A DNA stretch of 64,000 nt from Novosphingobium hassiacum (GCF_014196055.1 NZ_JACICY010000001.1:882203-946202); one strand, 5' to 3'. Shown: positions 35,162 through 46,210, counted from the stretch's first letter. Translations and numbers: made by a program. Notes: generated by a model not told the origin, from the letters alone.

Positions 35162-35260
35162 TTACCGACGGATCCGCCCCACTTCTGGTCGCGGACGGGG
35201 CTGGCTTGGTTGCTTGTACAAGGCACCAGACCTTCTCAATTATCGAGCAAGGAAATACCC

Positions 35261-35827
35261 ATGACCCGCAAGTTTATGATCGCCGCCGCGATGGCAACCG
35301 CTGCAATGGCCGCGCCAGTACTCACCGCTCCGGCCGCATCCGCCAAGACCGTTATGGTTGGCGGGGCTGCCATGCTGCCAAGCCGCAACATCGTCGAGAA
35401 TGCCGTGAACTCGGCCGATCACACCACGCTGGTCGCCGCCGTCAAGGCAGCGGGCCTTGTCGATACGCTGAGCGGCCCGGGTCCATTCACGGTGTTCGCA
35501 CCGACCAATGCGGCCTTCGCCAAGCTTCCCGCCGGCACCGTCGACACGCTGCTCCTGCCTGAGAACAAGCCCATGCTGACCAAGGTCCTGACATACCACG
35601 TCGTGCCCGGCAAGGTGACCGCCGCCAAGCTGATAGCGATGATCAAGAAGGGCAAGGGCTCGGCCAAGCTGACCACCGTTGCCGGTGGAACGCTGACCGC
35701 CTCGATGATGGGCAAGACCGTGATGCTCACCGACGAAAAGGGCGGCATGGCCCACGTGACGCAAGCTGACGTGATGCAGAAGAACGGCGTGATCCACGTG
35801 ACCGACGCGGTTTCACTGCCGAACTGA
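35261..35827 (+). CDS. Exported fasciclin (FAS1)-domain protein
   Basis: This 188-residue protein has a signal peptide (cleavage near AASA-KT) and a single FAS1 domain. The conserved blocks are HTTLVAAVKAAGLVDTLSGPGPF, TVFAPTNAAFAKLP, LTYHVVPGK, and the closing GVIHVTDAVSLP. FAS1 proteins are secreted or surface adhesion/structural proteins. The ATG has AAGGA 7 nt upstream; the preceding frame is not supported. A possible EcfG-type promoter sits 100 bp upstream, consistent with stress induction, and a bidirectional terminator follows. Confidence 0.93.
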   Translation: MTRKFMIAAAMATAAMAAPVLTAPAASAKTVMVGGAAMLPSRNIVENAVNSADHTTLVAAVKAAGLVDTLSGPGPFTVFAPTNAAFAKLPAGTVDTLLLPENKPMLTKVLTYHVVPGKVTAAKLIAMIKKGKGSAKLTTVAGGTLTASMMGKTVMLTDEKGGMAHVTQADVMQKNGVIHVTDAVSLPN

Positions 35828-35883
35828 GGTTAGCGAACCCACCCCAGCCTCTCCCGCCAGCGGGAGGGGGGACAGGGCTAACG

Positions 35884-35917
35884 AAAAGGGCGGGTGCTTT
35901 GCAGCGTCCGCCCTTTT
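35884..35917. terminator. Bidirectional terminator between the fasciclin gene and clpX
   Basis: The arms aaaagggcgg and ccgcccttttt pair over ~10 bp with a 14-nt loop and have T-runs on both strands. It lies 57 bp past the fasciclin stop and 24 bp beyond the clpX stop. A second G/C hairpin (cctcccg-type, near 35853-35871) precedes it. Confidence 0.8.
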
Positions 35918-35940
35918 TGTGTTGGAGTTCCGAAGCGGAA

Positions 35941-37197
<1,257 letters not shown>

Positions 37198-37361
37198 TCG
37201 TCCATCCCAGGCGCCCCTCCACGAGGGGCCGGTCCGGTTATCCTACTACCGCAAGGGCATTAATCAACCGGACTCGAAAACAGGTAACATGTTCTTACTG
37301 CCCTGCGCCTTTCGCCAAGCTTAAAGCGCGCCGGACAGATCCGAAATTAAGTCGGCCCGAA

Positions 37362-38069
37362 CTACGCCGGGGCGCCGCCCGAGCCTTCGCCTTCGCCCAC
37401 TGCATCGGATGCAGGACGCGATTCGAAGACGCGATCGACGATGCCGAACTTCAGTGCTTCCTCGGCTTCAAGGAAGGTGTCGCGGTCCATCGCCCGTTCG
37501 ATCTCGTCAAGCGAGCGGCCGGTAAACTTGACGTAGAGGTCGTTCATCCGGGCGCGGATGCGCAGGATTTCGCGCGCCTGGATCTCGATATCCGAGGCCA
37601 TGCCGCGTGCGCCGCCCGAAGGCTGGTGAACCATGATCCGCGCGTTGGGCAGCGCAATGCGCATGCCCGGCTCACCGGCGGCAAGCAGGAAGCTGCCCAT
37701 CGACGCGGCCTGGCCGATGCACACGGTCGACACGCGCGGGCGGATGTACTGCATCGTGTCGTAGATCGCGAGACCCGCCGTGACGACGCCGCCCGGCGAG
37801 TTGATGTACATCGAGATGTCCTTCGACGGGTTTTCCGATTCGAGGAACAGCAACTGCGCGATGATCACCGAGGCCATGTGGTCCTCGACTTCGCCGGTGA
37901 CGAAGATGATGCGTTCGCGCAGCAAGCGCGAATAGATGTCGAAGCTGCGTTCGCCACGGCTCGATTGCTCGACCACAACCGGGATCAGAGCGCCGGTAAC
38001 AGGATCGTGGGTAAACTTGCCCTGGGCTCCGTAAACACTGGCGCTGGAAGCGCCGAACAGGTCGAGCAT
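37362..38069 (-). CDS. clpP: ClpP, proteolytic subunit of the Clp protease
   Basis: The 235-residue serine peptidase has the triad Ser in [14 protein letters not shown], His in IMVHQPSGG and Asp in [28 protein letters not shown] is also conserved. The C-terminus carries a Gly/Ala extension ([11 protein letters not shown]). Two ATGs compete: 38069 (MLDLFG) has GAGGATT at good spacing, while 38081 lacks one, so I use 38069. A CTTGAA-containing heat-shock promoter candidate is 27-56 bp upstream. clpX follows. Confidence 0.95.
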   Translation of the reverse strand: MLDLFGASSASVYGAQGKFTHDPVTGALIPVVVEQSSRGERSFDIYSRLLRERIIFVTGEVEDHMASVIIAQLLFLESENPSKDISMYINSPGGVVTAGLAIYDTMQYIRPRVSTVCIGQAASMGSFLLAAGEPGMRIALPNARIMVHQPSGGARGMASDIEIQAREILRIRARMNDLYVKFTGRSLDEIERAMDRDTFLEAEEALKFGIVDRVFESRPASDAVGEGEGSGGAPA

Positions 38070-38095
38070 GGGAATCCTCATCTGGTTAGGCCTGC

Positions 38096-38125
38096 TATGT
38101 CGCGTGCCACGGCAAGATGTTCAAG
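38096..38125 (-). promoter_or_regulatory. Candidate RpoH (heat-shock) promoter for clpP
   Basis: On the minus strand CTTGAA (38125-38120), a 17-bp spacer and CGACATA (38102-38096) lie just upstream of clpP. The -35 box is a perfect sigma-32 element; the -10 is only partly like it. rpoH itself is at 24.2 kb. Confidence 0.35.
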
Positions 38126-38276
38126 GGCGTTAACCGCAAATCCGCGTAAACCCGTGGATGGTGTGCTTTTGCGCGTGGATTGGGCATGCACAAAGGTGTT
38201 GCTGCGGCACAGGCACGCTTGCACTCAAGCCTGCAGCACAGCACCGTTGCGCCAGAACACGATCCATGAGGTTTCC

Positions 38277-39740
38277 ATGAAGCTGCCAGCTTTCGCCGTG
38301 GCGTCCATCGCAAGCCTGCTGGCGCTACCCGCGCAGGCGCAGGGCGTGAGCGATTACCTCGCGCGGATCGCAGCGATCGACGACAGCGGGCCGATGCTCA
38401 ACGCGGTGCTGGCGATCAATCCCGATGCCGCAAAGGACGAAGCGGCGGCGCGTACGATCGCCGGGCCGCTTTCGGGCAAGGTCATGCTGATCAAGGACAA
38501 TATCGAAATGGCAGGCCCGCTGGCGACGACCGCCGGGAGCCTTGCGCTGAAAGACAGTGTCACGGGTCGCGATGCGCCGCTTGTGGCGCGGCTGCGCAAA
38601 GCGGGCGTGGTGATTCTGGGTAAGACCAACTTGTCCGAATGGGCCAATATCCGCTCATCATCGTCATCGAGCGGGTGGAGCGCGGTCGGCGGACAGACGA
38701 AGAATCCCCACGCACTCGACCGCAGCCCGTGCGGCTCGTCCTCGGGCAGCGGTGCGGCAATCGCGGCGGGGCTGGCGTGGGCGGCGATCGGGACGGAGAC
38801 GGACGGATCGATTACCTGTCCGGCCTCGGTCAGCGGCATCGTCGGGTTCAAGCCGACCGTCGGCATGGTCAGCCGCACCCATGTCGTGCCGATCAGCCAC
38901 AGCCAAGACACGGCAGGCCCGATGACGCGCAGCGTGGCCGACGCGGCACTCGTGATGAATGCGCTGGCGGGCAGCGATTCAGCCGATTCGGCAACGGCCG
39001 AGGCTGACAGTCGCAAGACCGACTTCACCGCAGGGCTCGCCACCGCCGGCATCAAGGGCATTCGGCTGGGTGTGATGCGCAAGCAGGCGGGAAATCATCC
39101 CGTACTGCTGGCCCTGTTCGACAAGGCGCTGACCGACCTCAAGGCGGCGGGTGCCGAGCTGGTCGAGATCGACTTCGAGCCCTCACCCGACATGGGCCGC
39201 GACGAATTCGCGGTGCTGCTGTACGAGCTGCGCGAGGACATGGGGGCCTACTTGCGCTCGCTACCGAACAAGACCGGGCCCAAGAGGCTTGCCGACCTTA
39301 TCGCGTTCAACAAGGCGAACGCGGAAGAATTGCGCTGGTTCGGGCAGGACGTCTTCGAGCAGGCGGAAGCTGCGACCGACACGGTGGCTTACGAAAAGGC
39401 ACGTGCCAATTCGCTGCGGCTCGCAGGTGCGGAGGGCATCGACAAGCTGCTGGCCGACAACCGTGTCACCCTGCTGATCGCGCCGACCGAAGGCCCGGCA
39501 TGGCCGATAGACCTCGTGCTCGGTGATCACTTCGTGGGCGTCGGCGCGGGCAGCCTTGCCGCTATTGCCGGATACCCGCACCTGACCGTGCCGATGGGCG
39601 CGGTCGAGGGCCTGCCGATCGGACTGTCGTTCATGGGGGCCAAATGGGACGACGCGCGCGTGTTGAACGTAGGTGCAGCCTACGAACGCGCGCGGACCGT
39701 GGCGGTCCCGGTGCCCAGCCTGAAGCGCTGGGGCGAATGA
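38277..39740 (+). CDS. Exported amidase-signature-family hydrolase
   Basis: A 487-residue amidase with a signal peptide (cleavage near LPAQA-QG). The Ser-Ser-Lys catalytic triad sits in the amidase signature: Lys in KVMLIKDNIEM and serines in SPCGSSSGSGAAIAAGLAW with TETDGSITCPAS. It probably hydrolyses an amide in the periplasm; substrates range widely in this family. The ATG follows GAGGTTT; the longer upstream open frame crosses the clpP 5' region. It is inserted, on the opposite strand, between tig and clpP. It ends 13 bp before the convergent basic-protein gene. Confidence 0.9.
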   Translation: MKLPAFAVASIASLLALPAQAQGVSDYLARIAAIDDSGPMLNAVLAINPDAAKDEAAARTIAGPLSGKVMLIKDNIEMAGPLATTAGSLALKDSVTGRDAPLVARLRKAGVVILGKTNLSEWANIRSSSSSSGWSAVGGQTKNPHALDRSPCGSSSGSGAAIAAGLAWAAIGTETDGSITCPASVSGIVGFKPTVGMVSRTHVVPISHSQDTAGPMTRSVADAALVMNALAGSDSADSATAEADSRKTDFTAGLATAGIKGIRLGVMRKQAGNHPVLLALFDKALTDLKAAGAELVEIDFEPSPDMGRDEFAVLLYELREDMGAYLRSLPNKTGPKRLADLIAFNKANAEELRWFGQDVFEQAEAATDTVAYEKARANSLRLAGAEGIDKLLADNRVTLLIAPTEGPAWPIDLVLGDHFVGVGAGSLAAIAGYPHLTVPMGAVEGLPIGLSFMGAKWDDARVLNVGAAYERARTVAVPVPSLKRWGE

Positions 39741-39753
39741 GCGGGTAGGGCGG

Positions 39754-40476
39754 TTAGTCCGCCCTTGCGACTTCCCGAAGAGCTTCCAGTGCTTCAACTT
39801 GTGATTGCATGGCACGAAGACGCGCGTTGGCACGAGCGACCTGCACGCGCGCTTTGGCCCTGTGACGCGGCTGGCCCCAGCGCAGCAGCCTGCGCCCGGC
39901 ATCGCGCAGCCAATAGCCGATCACGTCGAGCAGCGCAGTGCTGCGATGCTGCGCGACGGCGTGGGAACGAGGGATGGGGGTTACCCCGGCCGCGAGGGTT
40001 GGTGCGGCGGCCGGGGCGGGGGTTGGCGGGACGGCTATAACTGCCGCCTCCACCGGGGTTGCTTGCATGGCGAGTGCGCGATCGAGCAGGTCTGCGGTGA
40101 TCATCGGTGCTGTGGCTTCCTGCTTGTCGTGCGTAATCATCGCGACCTGGCGCGTGCGTTTTTGCTTGCCCGACGCAGAGCGGTGTTTGCGGGCGGCGCT
40201 CTTGCGCGCTTTGCGAGCTTTGCGCGGGCCCGAAGGCTTGCGCGCGGGCTTGGCGGGTAGCGTGATCAGGGCGCTCTCGACTCTAGCGGGCGCGGGCCAG
40301 GGCACGGTGGCGATCACGGCGCCGCGCGGCGGGGGCACGATCAGGCCAGCGGGAAAAGCGGGCGGATGGCCAGACTTGAGCATGAACGCCGGTTCGCGGC
40401 GCTTGCGATTAACTGCGGGCTTGGCCTTCCCCATCGGGCGCGGCTTGGATGCAACTCGATTGCGTACCGTGTGCAT
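39754..40476 (-). CDS. Hypothetical basic Ala/Pro/Lys-rich protein
   Basis: The 240-residue product has a very basic N-terminal half with clustered KPARKPSGPRKARKARKSAA residues, an Ala/Pro-rich middle (VPPTPAPAAAPTLAAGV) and a basic helical end (RARVQVARANARLR-type). I see no enzymatic domain, signal peptide or membrane segment. It resembles the low-complexity basic proteins of sphingomonads that may bind nucleic acid or polyanions, but I cannot name it. The ATG has GAGGA upstream in the minus-strand sequence. It lies between tig and the amidase. Confidence 0.6.
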   Translation of the reverse strand: MHTVRNRVASKPRPMGKAKPAVNRKRREPAFMLKSGHPPAFPAGLIVPPPRGAVIATVPWPAPARVESALITLPAKPARKPSGPRKARKARKSAARKHRSASGKQKRTRQVAMITHDKQEATAPMITADLLDRALAMQATPVEAAVIAVPPTPAPAAAPTLAAGVTPIPRSHAVAQHRSTALLDVIGYWLRDAGRRLLRWGQPRHRAKARVQVARANARLRAMQSQVEALEALREVARAD

Positions 40477-40637
40477 GGCAGTTCCTCGGACGAGGGTTCT
40501 TGCATGCAGATTCTGACACAGTGCGACTCGCTGCGAAGCCCCAACCTGATCGAGTTTGGAGCAGTCCCGGTATTTTCCCAGAAATTAGGCGTTCATACGG
40601 CGCGCGGCTACGTAGTTTGGAGGCCCAAAACGGCAGC

Positions 40638-40665
40638 GACCCGGCACGCCGAAGCGTACCGGGTC
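40638..40665 (-). terminator. Rho-independent terminator after trigger factor
   Basis: A 12-bp stem with one mismatch (gacccggcacgc / gcgtaccgggtc, loop cgaa) lies 44 bp past the tig stop. On the minus strand a short T-run (TTTT) follows 8 nt later. Confidence 0.65.
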
Positions 40666-40708
40666 GTCCGATATCCCGCCCCGTCGGGCAGGATCAATCC
40701 GAAATGGT

Positions 40709-42301
40709 TCAGCCCTCGGCCTTCTTCTTCGGCGCGGCCTTCTTCTTGGGCGCAGGCGCTTCCTCAGCGGCAGCCTCGGGCGCAGCTTCAGCGGCAGGCG
40801 CTTCGTCAGCTGCAGCGGCCTTCTTCTTCGGAGCAGCCTTCTTGGGCTTTTCCTCAGTTGCGGTTTCTGACGCAGCTTCGGCGACGGGCGCCTCGTCAGC
40901 TACGGAAGCGTCTTCCTTGGCAGCCTTCTTCTTGGGCGCAGCCTTCTTGGCAGGCTTGGTTTCAGCAGCGCCTTCCTCGGCTTCGATCGCGGCCTGAAGT
41001 TCGTCCTTGGTCACTTCGCGTTCCGAAACTTCGGCCTTGTCGAACAGGAAGTCGACGACCTTGTCTTCATAGAGCGGCGCGCGCAGCTGGGCGGCAGCAA
41101 GCGGTTCATTGCGGATGTACTCGACGAAGCGCTGGCGATCCTGTTCACGGTACTGCTGCGCCGCTTGGCGGATCAGCATTTCCATTTCCTGGTTCGAAAC
41201 CTGCACGCCGTTGGCTTGGCCGATTTCCGACAGGAGCAGGCCGAGACGCACACGGCGCTCGGCGATCTTGCGGTAGTCGTCCTTCTCGGCTTCGATTTCC
41301 TTCAGCGCGTCCTCGGGGTTTTCCTCCCCTTGCGCTTCCTGCTGGAGCTGCTGCCAGATCTGCTCGAACTCGGCTTCGACCATCGAAGGCGGAACGGGGA
41401 AATCGTGACCGGCGGCCAGCTGGTCGAGCAGCGCGCGCTTCATCTGGGTGCGGGTCAGGCCGGCCGTTTCCTGCTCGAGCTGGCCGCGCAGCAGGCCGCG
41501 CAGCTGTTCGATGCTTTCGAGGCCGAGCATCTTGGCGAATTCGTCATTGGCCTCGAACTCACCGGCAACCTTCACCGCCTTGACGGTGATGTCGAAGGTG
41601 GCTTCCTTGCCCTTGAGGTTTTCAGCCTGGTAATCGGCCGGGAAGGTCACGGTGATGACCTTTTCGTCACCAGCCTTGACGCCGACGAGCTGCTCTTCAA
41701 AGCCCGGGATGAAGCGACCAGCGCCGAGTTCCAGCGGAGTGTCTTCAGCCGCGCCGCCTTCGAAGGCCACGCCGTCAACCTTGCCCAGGAAATCGATGAT
41801 CAGCTGATCGCCGTCCTTGGCAACCGCGCCTTCTTCGGCGTCGGTGAACGACTTCTGGCCCTGCGCGATGCGACCGATAGCTTCGTCCACTTCGGAATCG
41901 GTGACGGGTACGGTCAGCTTCTCGAGCTTCAGCCCATCGAGCGCAGGCGCTTCGATCGTCGGCAGCACTTCGAGCTCGACGGTCAGTTCGGCATCCTTGC
42001 CTTCGTCATAGCCATCGGTCAGCGCGACGGCGGGCTGCATCGCAGGGCGCAGCTTGTTGTCGATGACCAGCTTGTCCATCGCTTCGCGGATCGAAGTCTG
42101 CAACGCTTCCTGATGGATCTGCGCGCCGTGCATCTTGCGCACGAGGTTGGCGGGCACCTTGCCGGGGCGGAAGCCGGGCATCTTCACCTGCGGCGCGATC
42201 TTCTTGACCTCGCCATCGACCCGAGCGGCGATATCGGCCGCGGGGATGGTGACGGTATAGGCGCGCTTCAGGCCTTCGTTGCTGGTTTCGACGATCTGCA
42301 T
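40709..42301 (-). CDS. tig: Trigger factor (peptidyl-prolyl isomerase chaperone) with a long low-complexity C-terminal tail
   Basis: This 530-residue ribosome-associated chaperone has the N-terminal ribosome-binding signature (GFRPGKVP), a PPIase domain (GDQLIIDFLGKVDG) and the C-terminal chaperone domain. E. coli trigger factor is ~432 residues. Here an extra ~85 residues of Ala/Lys/Glu-rich tail with repeated APKKKA units and acidic AEAAPEAAAEEA spacers are appended. The start is a normal ATG 77 bp downstream of tRNA-Leu. Ordinarily tig precedes clpP and clpX; here two genes intervene. Confidence 0.95.
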   Translation of the reverse strand: MQIVETSNEGLKRAYTVTIPAADIAARVDGEVKKIAPQVKMPGFRPGKVPANLVRKMHGAQIHQEALQTSIREAMDKLVIDNKLRPAMQPAVALTDGYDEGKDAELTVELEVLPTIEAPALDGLKLEKLTVPVTDSEVDEAIGRIAQGQKSFTDAEEGAVAKDGDQLIIDFLGKVDGVAFEGGAAEDTPLELGAGRFIPGFEEQLVGVKAGDEKVITVTFPADYQAENLKGKEATFDITVKAVKVAGEFEANDEFAKMLGLESIEQLRGLLRGQLEQETAGLTRTQMKRALLDQLAAGHDFPVPPSMVEAEFEQIWQQLQQEAQGEENPEDALKEIEAEKDDYRKIAERRVRLGLLLSEIGQANGVQVSNQEMEMLIRQAAQQYREQDRQRFVEYIRNEPLAAAQLRAPLYEDKVVDFLFDKAEVSEREVTKDELQAAIEAEEGAAETKPAKKAAPKKKAAKEDASVADEAPVAEAASETATEEKPKKAAPKKKAAAADEAPAAEAAPEAAAEEAPAPKKKAAPKKKAEG

Positions 42302-42378
42302 CCTGATCCAACTTTCTCGTAAGTCATTTTACGCCGCGCGGGCGCTGCAAAAGCTGATTCGGACGCCGGCGCGCGGTC

Positions 42379-42463
42379 TGGTGCGGGCGAAGGGACTCGA
42401 ACCCCCACATCTTGCGATGGCAGGACCTAAACCTGCTGCGTCTACCAGTTCCGCCACGCCCGC
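42379..42463 (-). tRNA. tRNA-Leu (anticodon UAG)
   Basis: The 85-nt gene has a 7-bp acceptor stem (gcgggcg/cgcccgc) and a long class II variable arm. The 5-bp anticodon stem (gcagg/cctgc) holds loop tttaggt with anticodon TAG, the T arm carries gttcgag, and CCA is encoded. It lies 77 bp upstream of tig on the same strand. Confidence 0.95.
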
Positions 42464-42605
42464 ATCCGGTGAAAAGCGAGCGGTGCCCCTATCGCAGCCG
42501 CCGGGAAAGGGCAAGCACCTTGGATTTGGCGCGTGCCAGCGCGCGTCGGAACGGGCATGAACGGGGCGCGTTTAGGCAACAAGCACGTATTTTGAGGAGC
42601 CCCCA

Positions 42606-42788
42606 ATGGCCACGAACCCCGAAATCCCGCAGCCCGACCGAATCGAGCCACAGTCGCCACCGGAATCGCCGGAAGTGATCGAGCCCAACGAAGTTCCGCC
42701 TGTAATCCAGCCTGACGAGACGCCGGTGGTGGAGCCCGACACTGTGCAGCCTGACAGCCCGCCCGAAATCATGCCGCCGCCGGATTGA
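42606..42788 (+). CDS. Small acidic Pro/Glu-rich hypothetical protein
   Basis: The 60-residue product consists almost entirely of Pro, Glu, Asp, Val and Ile arranged in irregular repeats such as VIEPNEVPP, VIQPDETPVVEPD and VQPDSPPEIMPPP. It has GGAGC upstream at good spacing, and the frame is intact for its whole length. It has no signal peptide or transmembrane segment. It is likely intrinsically disordered and extended (polyproline-like). No function is recognisable. It is bounded by tRNA-Leu and csaA. Confidence 0.65.
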   Translation: MATNPEIPQPDRIEPQSPPESPEVIEPNEVPPVIQPDETPVVEPDTVQPDSPPEIMPPPD

Positions 42789-42844
42789 TTGTTGTTATCC
42801 CGCGTAGCGTGAGCGCGACCTCGCCAGGCGCATGTTGTTCGCAA

Positions 42845-43216
42845 TCAGAACAGACGCGCCCCTGGCGACACGTCGTTGTCGGGCGAGAAGAGAACGACAT
42901 TCCCTTCGCTGTCGGGAAACCCGACTGTGAGAACCTCGGACATGAATTTGCCGATCTGGCGTGGAGGAAAGTTGACCACGGCGGCGACCAGCTTTCCCAG
43001 CAAATTTTCCGGATCGTAATTGCCGGTAATCTGGGCCGATGATTTCTTGATACCGATGACGGGGCCAAAATCGATCGTCAGCTTGTAGGCAGGCTTGCGA
43101 GCTTCGGGAAACGCATCGACGGTAATGATCCGTCCAATGCGGATATCCACTTTCAAAAAATCAGCGAAGGTGATCGGTTCAGCGGCAGGTTCATCTGCAC
43201 GATGGTCAATGTGCAT
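42845..43216 (-). CDS. csaA: CsaA-type tRNA-binding protein / secretion chaperone
   Basis: This 123-residue EMAP-II-like OB-fold protein has the family core FLKVDIRIGRI, KPAYKLTIDFG, AQIT and VVNFPPRQIGKFMSEVL. CsaA binds tRNA and exported preproteins and has been proposed as a SecB-like chaperone. Its start overlaps the end of sppA by 11 nt (both minus strand), so it is translated after the signal peptide peptidase, a fitting link to export. Confidence 0.92.
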   Translation of the reverse strand: MHIDHRADEPAAEPITFADFLKVDIRIGRIITVDAFPEARKPAYKLTIDFGPVIGIKKSSAQITGNYDPENLLGKLVAAVVNFPPRQIGKFMSEVLTVGFPDSEGNVVLFSPDNDVSPGARLF

Positions 43217-45098
43217 CCGGCGCGCCTAGCAGGACTTTGAGCATCCGAAATATGCCGGATTGCCGAACAGCTGCGCCCTGCCCTCGCGCCGTATCATCGC
43301 CCACGCACTCCAGACAATAAGCCCGCATCCCGCCACCGCCGACCAGTCGCGTGACGTCAGCCTCGACCCGCGCCAGCAGGCCCTGCTGCTGCGCTGCCAG
43401 CGCGCCGACCAGGTCGCGCGCACGCCCCTCCGGCGCTGCTCCGGTTTCCATCTGCTGGAGGAACGCGACAAACGGGCTGGCCTCGGTTTCGACGTATTCC
43501 GCGTGCCACTCCTTCGCGTCTGCCTTCTTCGCCGCCCAGGCAACGGCATCATCCAGTCCGCCGAATTCATCGACAAGACCAAGCTGGCGCGCGGTCCCAC
43601 CATCCCAGATCCGGCCCTGCGCGATCTTGTCGACATCGGCAGCGCTCTTGCCGCGTGCCTTGGCGACGTAGCCCAGGAACAGCGCATAAGTCCGCTCGAC
43701 CTGGCCCTGCAGTACCGCCTCGACTTGCGGGCTGAGGCCGCCGAGCAAGTCCGGCTGTCCCGACAGACCCGTCGTGCGGACCTGTTCGGTGGTCACGCCG
43801 TATTGCGGCAGCGTCGCCTCGAACGTGGGGATCACCGCAAACACGCCGATCGAGCCGGTGATCGTGCTGGGTTCGGCGAAGATGCGCTGGGCAGGCGTAG
43901 AGACCCAGTACCCGCCGCTCGCCGCGACGCTGCCCATCGAAACCGCGACCGGCAGCCCCTTGGCGCGCACGCGTTCGACCGCCGCGCGAATCCGTTCCGA
44001 TGCCATCACCGATCCGCCGGGCGAATCGACGCGCAGGACCATCGCCGCGTAATCATCGCTCTTGGTCACGCTGTCGATCAGGTCGGCAATGCGGTCGCCG
44101 CCTGCAGTCCCCGGTCCGGCATCGCCATCGACGATCTCGCCCGCCACGGTAACCACGGCGACGGCCTTGCCCTTCGTCGGCGCGGGCTTGTCAGCGAGAT
44201 AGACGCGCAAATCGGTCTTCTTGAACGCGCCGAGCGGGCCTTGCGTGTCCGCCCCGACCAGTTCGGCAACACGCTGACCGAAGGCCACCCGATCACCCAC
44301 GCGATCGATCAGCCCCGATTTCACCGCAGCCTGCGCCGCATCGCCACCGGCATCGGCAACCCATTTGGCCGGGTCGGTCAGCGCCAGCGTCAGGTCCGCC
44401 TTGGGGCGCGCGCGCTTCACATCGTCCTGCCAGTTCTGCCAGATCGGCTGGAGCACGGCATTCAGCGCCTCGCGCGATTCGGGCGAGCTTTCGGCGCGGG
44501 TGTAGGGCTCTACCGCGCTCTTGTAGGCACCGACCTTGAACACGTGCGCCTTGACCTTGAGCCGATCGATCAGGCCCTTGTAGAATATCTGCGTCCCGCC
44601 CGGACCGCTGATCGCCACGCCGCCCATCGGATCGACCCACGCTTCGCTGGCATGGGCCGCAAGCTGGACCGCATCGTCGGTATAGATCAGCGAGCGCACC
44701 AGCACCGGCTTCTTGGCAGCCCGAACCTTGTCGAGCGCGGCACCGATGTTGGTGATCTGCACCGACGATCCGCCGCCAAACTGTTCGAGATCGAGCACGA
44801 CCGCCTTGATCCGGGCATCGGTCGCCGCAGCCTCGATCGCGCGCACGACATCACGCTCGACGTACTCGGCGACAGGTGCCTGCCCCGACAGCAACAGGTC
44901 CGTCGGCGAAAGCGTTGCCGCTTCCTCGACAATCGAACCGGTCAGCGGCAGGTACAGCGCACCATCGCGAACCATTCCGGGCGCAGGCCGGGCCGTCAGC
45001 GCGGCGTAGAGTGCTGCGAAAAACAGCAGCAGGAACAACAGGACAAGGCCATCCTTGATGGCGACGAGGATCTTCCAGACCGAACGGGCAAAGCTCAT
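43206..45098 (-). CDS. sppA: Signal peptide peptidase SppA (67 kDa, membrane-bound)
   Basis: This 630-residue protein has one N-terminal membrane segment ([17 protein letters not shown], residues about 17-34) and two tandem SppA domains. The catalytic Lys lies in the first ([14 protein letters not shown]) and the nucleophile Ser in the second ([14 protein letters not shown]). It digests cleaved signal peptides in the inner membrane. It starts 86 bp from the divergent pyrB. Downstream it overlaps csaA. Confidence 0.95.
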   Translation of the reverse strand: MSFARSVWKILVAIKDGLVLLFLLLFFAALYAALTARPAPGMVRDGALYLPLTGSIVEEAATLSPTDLLLSGQAPVAEYVERDVVRAIEAAATDARIKAVVLDLEQFGGGSSVQITNIGAALDKVRAAKKPVLVRSLIYTDDAVQLAAHASEAWVDPMGGVAISGPGGTQIFYKGLIDRLKVKAHVFKVGAYKSAVEPYTRAESSPESREALNAVLQPIWQNWQDDVKRARPKADLTLALTDPAKWVADAGGDAAQAAVKSGLIDRVGDRVAFGQRVAELVGADTQGPLGAFKKTDLRVYLADKPAPTKGKAVAVVTVAGEIVDGDAGPGTAGGDRIADLIDSVTKSDDYAAMVLRVDSPGGSVMASERIRAAVERVRAKGLPVAVSMGSVAASGGYWVSTPAQRIFAEPSTITGSIGVFAVIPTFEATLPQYGVTTEQVRTTGLSGQPDLLGGLSPQVEAVLQGQVERTYALFLGYVAKARGKSAADVDKIAQGRIWDGGTARQLGLVDEFGGLDDAVAWAAKKADAKEWHAEYVETEASPFVAFLQQMETGAAPEGRARDLVGALAAQQQGLLARVEADVTRLVGGGGMRAYCLECVGDDTARGQGAAVRQSGIFRMLKVLLGAPDAH

Positions 45099-45184
45099 GG
45101 CGCACCTCTATTGTGGACGCCGGGCCAAAGCCAGCGGGAAACGGCTTGAGTGCTGCCCTCCCGCCCTCTAGGGAACTGGTTTCA

Positions 45185-46210
45185 ATGACAGCTCGGAACA
45201 ACCCTCAGGCAGGCCGCTACCCGGCGGGCGGCTTTGCCTACCCGCATCGCGACCTGACCGGCATCGGCCAGCTTGCCCGCCATGAGATCCTCTATCTGCT
45301 GGACGAGGCGGAACAGTGGGTCGATCTCAACCGCCACGCCCACAAGAAGACCGACCTGCTGAACGGGCTGACGATCATCAACGCCTTCTTCGAGAACTCG
45401 ACGCGCACGCTGCTGTCGTTCGAGATTGCCGGAAAGCGGCTGGGTGCGGACGTGGTCAACATGCATGCCGCCACGTCGAGCGTGAAGAAGGGCGAGACGC
45501 TGATCGACACCGCGATGACGCTCAACGCCATGCGTGCCGATGCGATCGTGATCCGTCATGCCAGCTCGGGCGCAGTGCGGCTGATCGCGGAGAAGGTCGA
45601 TTGCCCGGTGCTCAATGCGGGCGACGGGCAGCACGAACATCCCACGCAGGCGCTGCTCGATGCGCTGACCATGCGCCATGCGCTGAAACTGCCGATCGGG
45701 AGCGACCTCAATGGACTGAAGGTCACGATCTGCGGCGATATCCTGCACAGCCGCGTCGCGCGCTCGAACATCCTGTGCCTCACAGCGCTTGGGGCCGAAG
45801 TGCGCGTGTGCGCGCCGCCCGCGCTGATGCCTGACGAGGTCGAGGCGATGGGCGTCACGCCCATGTATGATTTCGACGCGGCGCTGAAGGGTGCCAGCGT
45901 GGTGATGATGCTGCGGCTCCAGCAGGAGCGCATGTCCGGCCAGTTCATCCCCTCCCCGCGCGAATATCGCCACCTCTACGGCCTGACGCCCGAGCGGCTG
46001 ACCAAGGCGGAGCCCGATGCGTTCGTGATGCACCCCGGCCCGATGAACCGCGGAATAGAGATCGATTCGACCGTAGCCGATCACCCGACGCGCAGCCTGA
46101 TCACGCGCCAGGTCGAGATGGGCGTGGCGATCCGCATGGCCTGCCTCGAAGTGCTGACACGCCGGACGCGACAGGTGCCCGGCTGGGAAGCAGCGGGAGC
46201 AGCAGCATGA
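45185..46210 (+). CDS. pyrB: Aspartate carbamoyltransferase, catalytic subunit
   Basis: The 341-residue enzyme catalyses carbamoyl phosphate plus aspartate to carbamoyl aspartate in pyrimidine synthesis. The carbamoyl-phosphate motif [21 protein letters not shown], and HPGPMNRG are all present. The ATG at 45185 (MTARNNPQ) has AGGGAA upstream; the 24 preceding codons are not family-like. It overlaps the next gene (pyrC') by 4 nt. No pyrI is present, as expected when a PyrC' subunit is used. Confidence 0.96.
   Translation: MTARNNPQAGRYPAGGFAYPHRDLTGIGQLARHEILYLLDEAEQWVDLNRHAHKKTDLLNGLTIINAFFENSTRTLLSFEIAGKRLGADVVNMHAATSSVKKGETLIDTAMTLNAMRADAIVIRHASSGAVRLIAEKVDCPVLNAGDGQHEHPTQALLDALTMRHALKLPIGSDLNGLKVTICGDILHSRVARSNILCLTALGAEVRVCAPPALMPDEVEAMGVTPMYDFDAALKGASVVMMLRLQQERMSGQFIPSPREYRHLYGLTPERLTKAEPDAFVMHPGPMNRGIEIDSTVADHPTRSLITRQVEMGVAIRMACLEVLTRRTRQVPGWEAAGAAA

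Larger units (their letters stand above)
34919..35260. other. Intergenic region before the fasciclin gene
   Basis: These 342 bp contain a terminator (35082-35114) and an EcfG-like promoter candidate (35136-35161), both listed separately. The remainder shows no gene or RNA I recognise. Confidence 0.6.

Noticed and set aside
40709..40990. Low-complexity APKKKA repeats suggesting a repeat element or a frameshifted end of tig.
   Set aside because: The frame is continuous with the trigger-factor domain and ends at one stop. The repeats are at amino-acid level and fit a natural C-terminal tail.
43260..45149. A 629-codon plus-strand open frame antisense to sppA.
   Set aside because: It mirrors the sppA frame, is Arg/His-rich, and overlaps a clearly recognisable SppA gene. 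No motif supports it.
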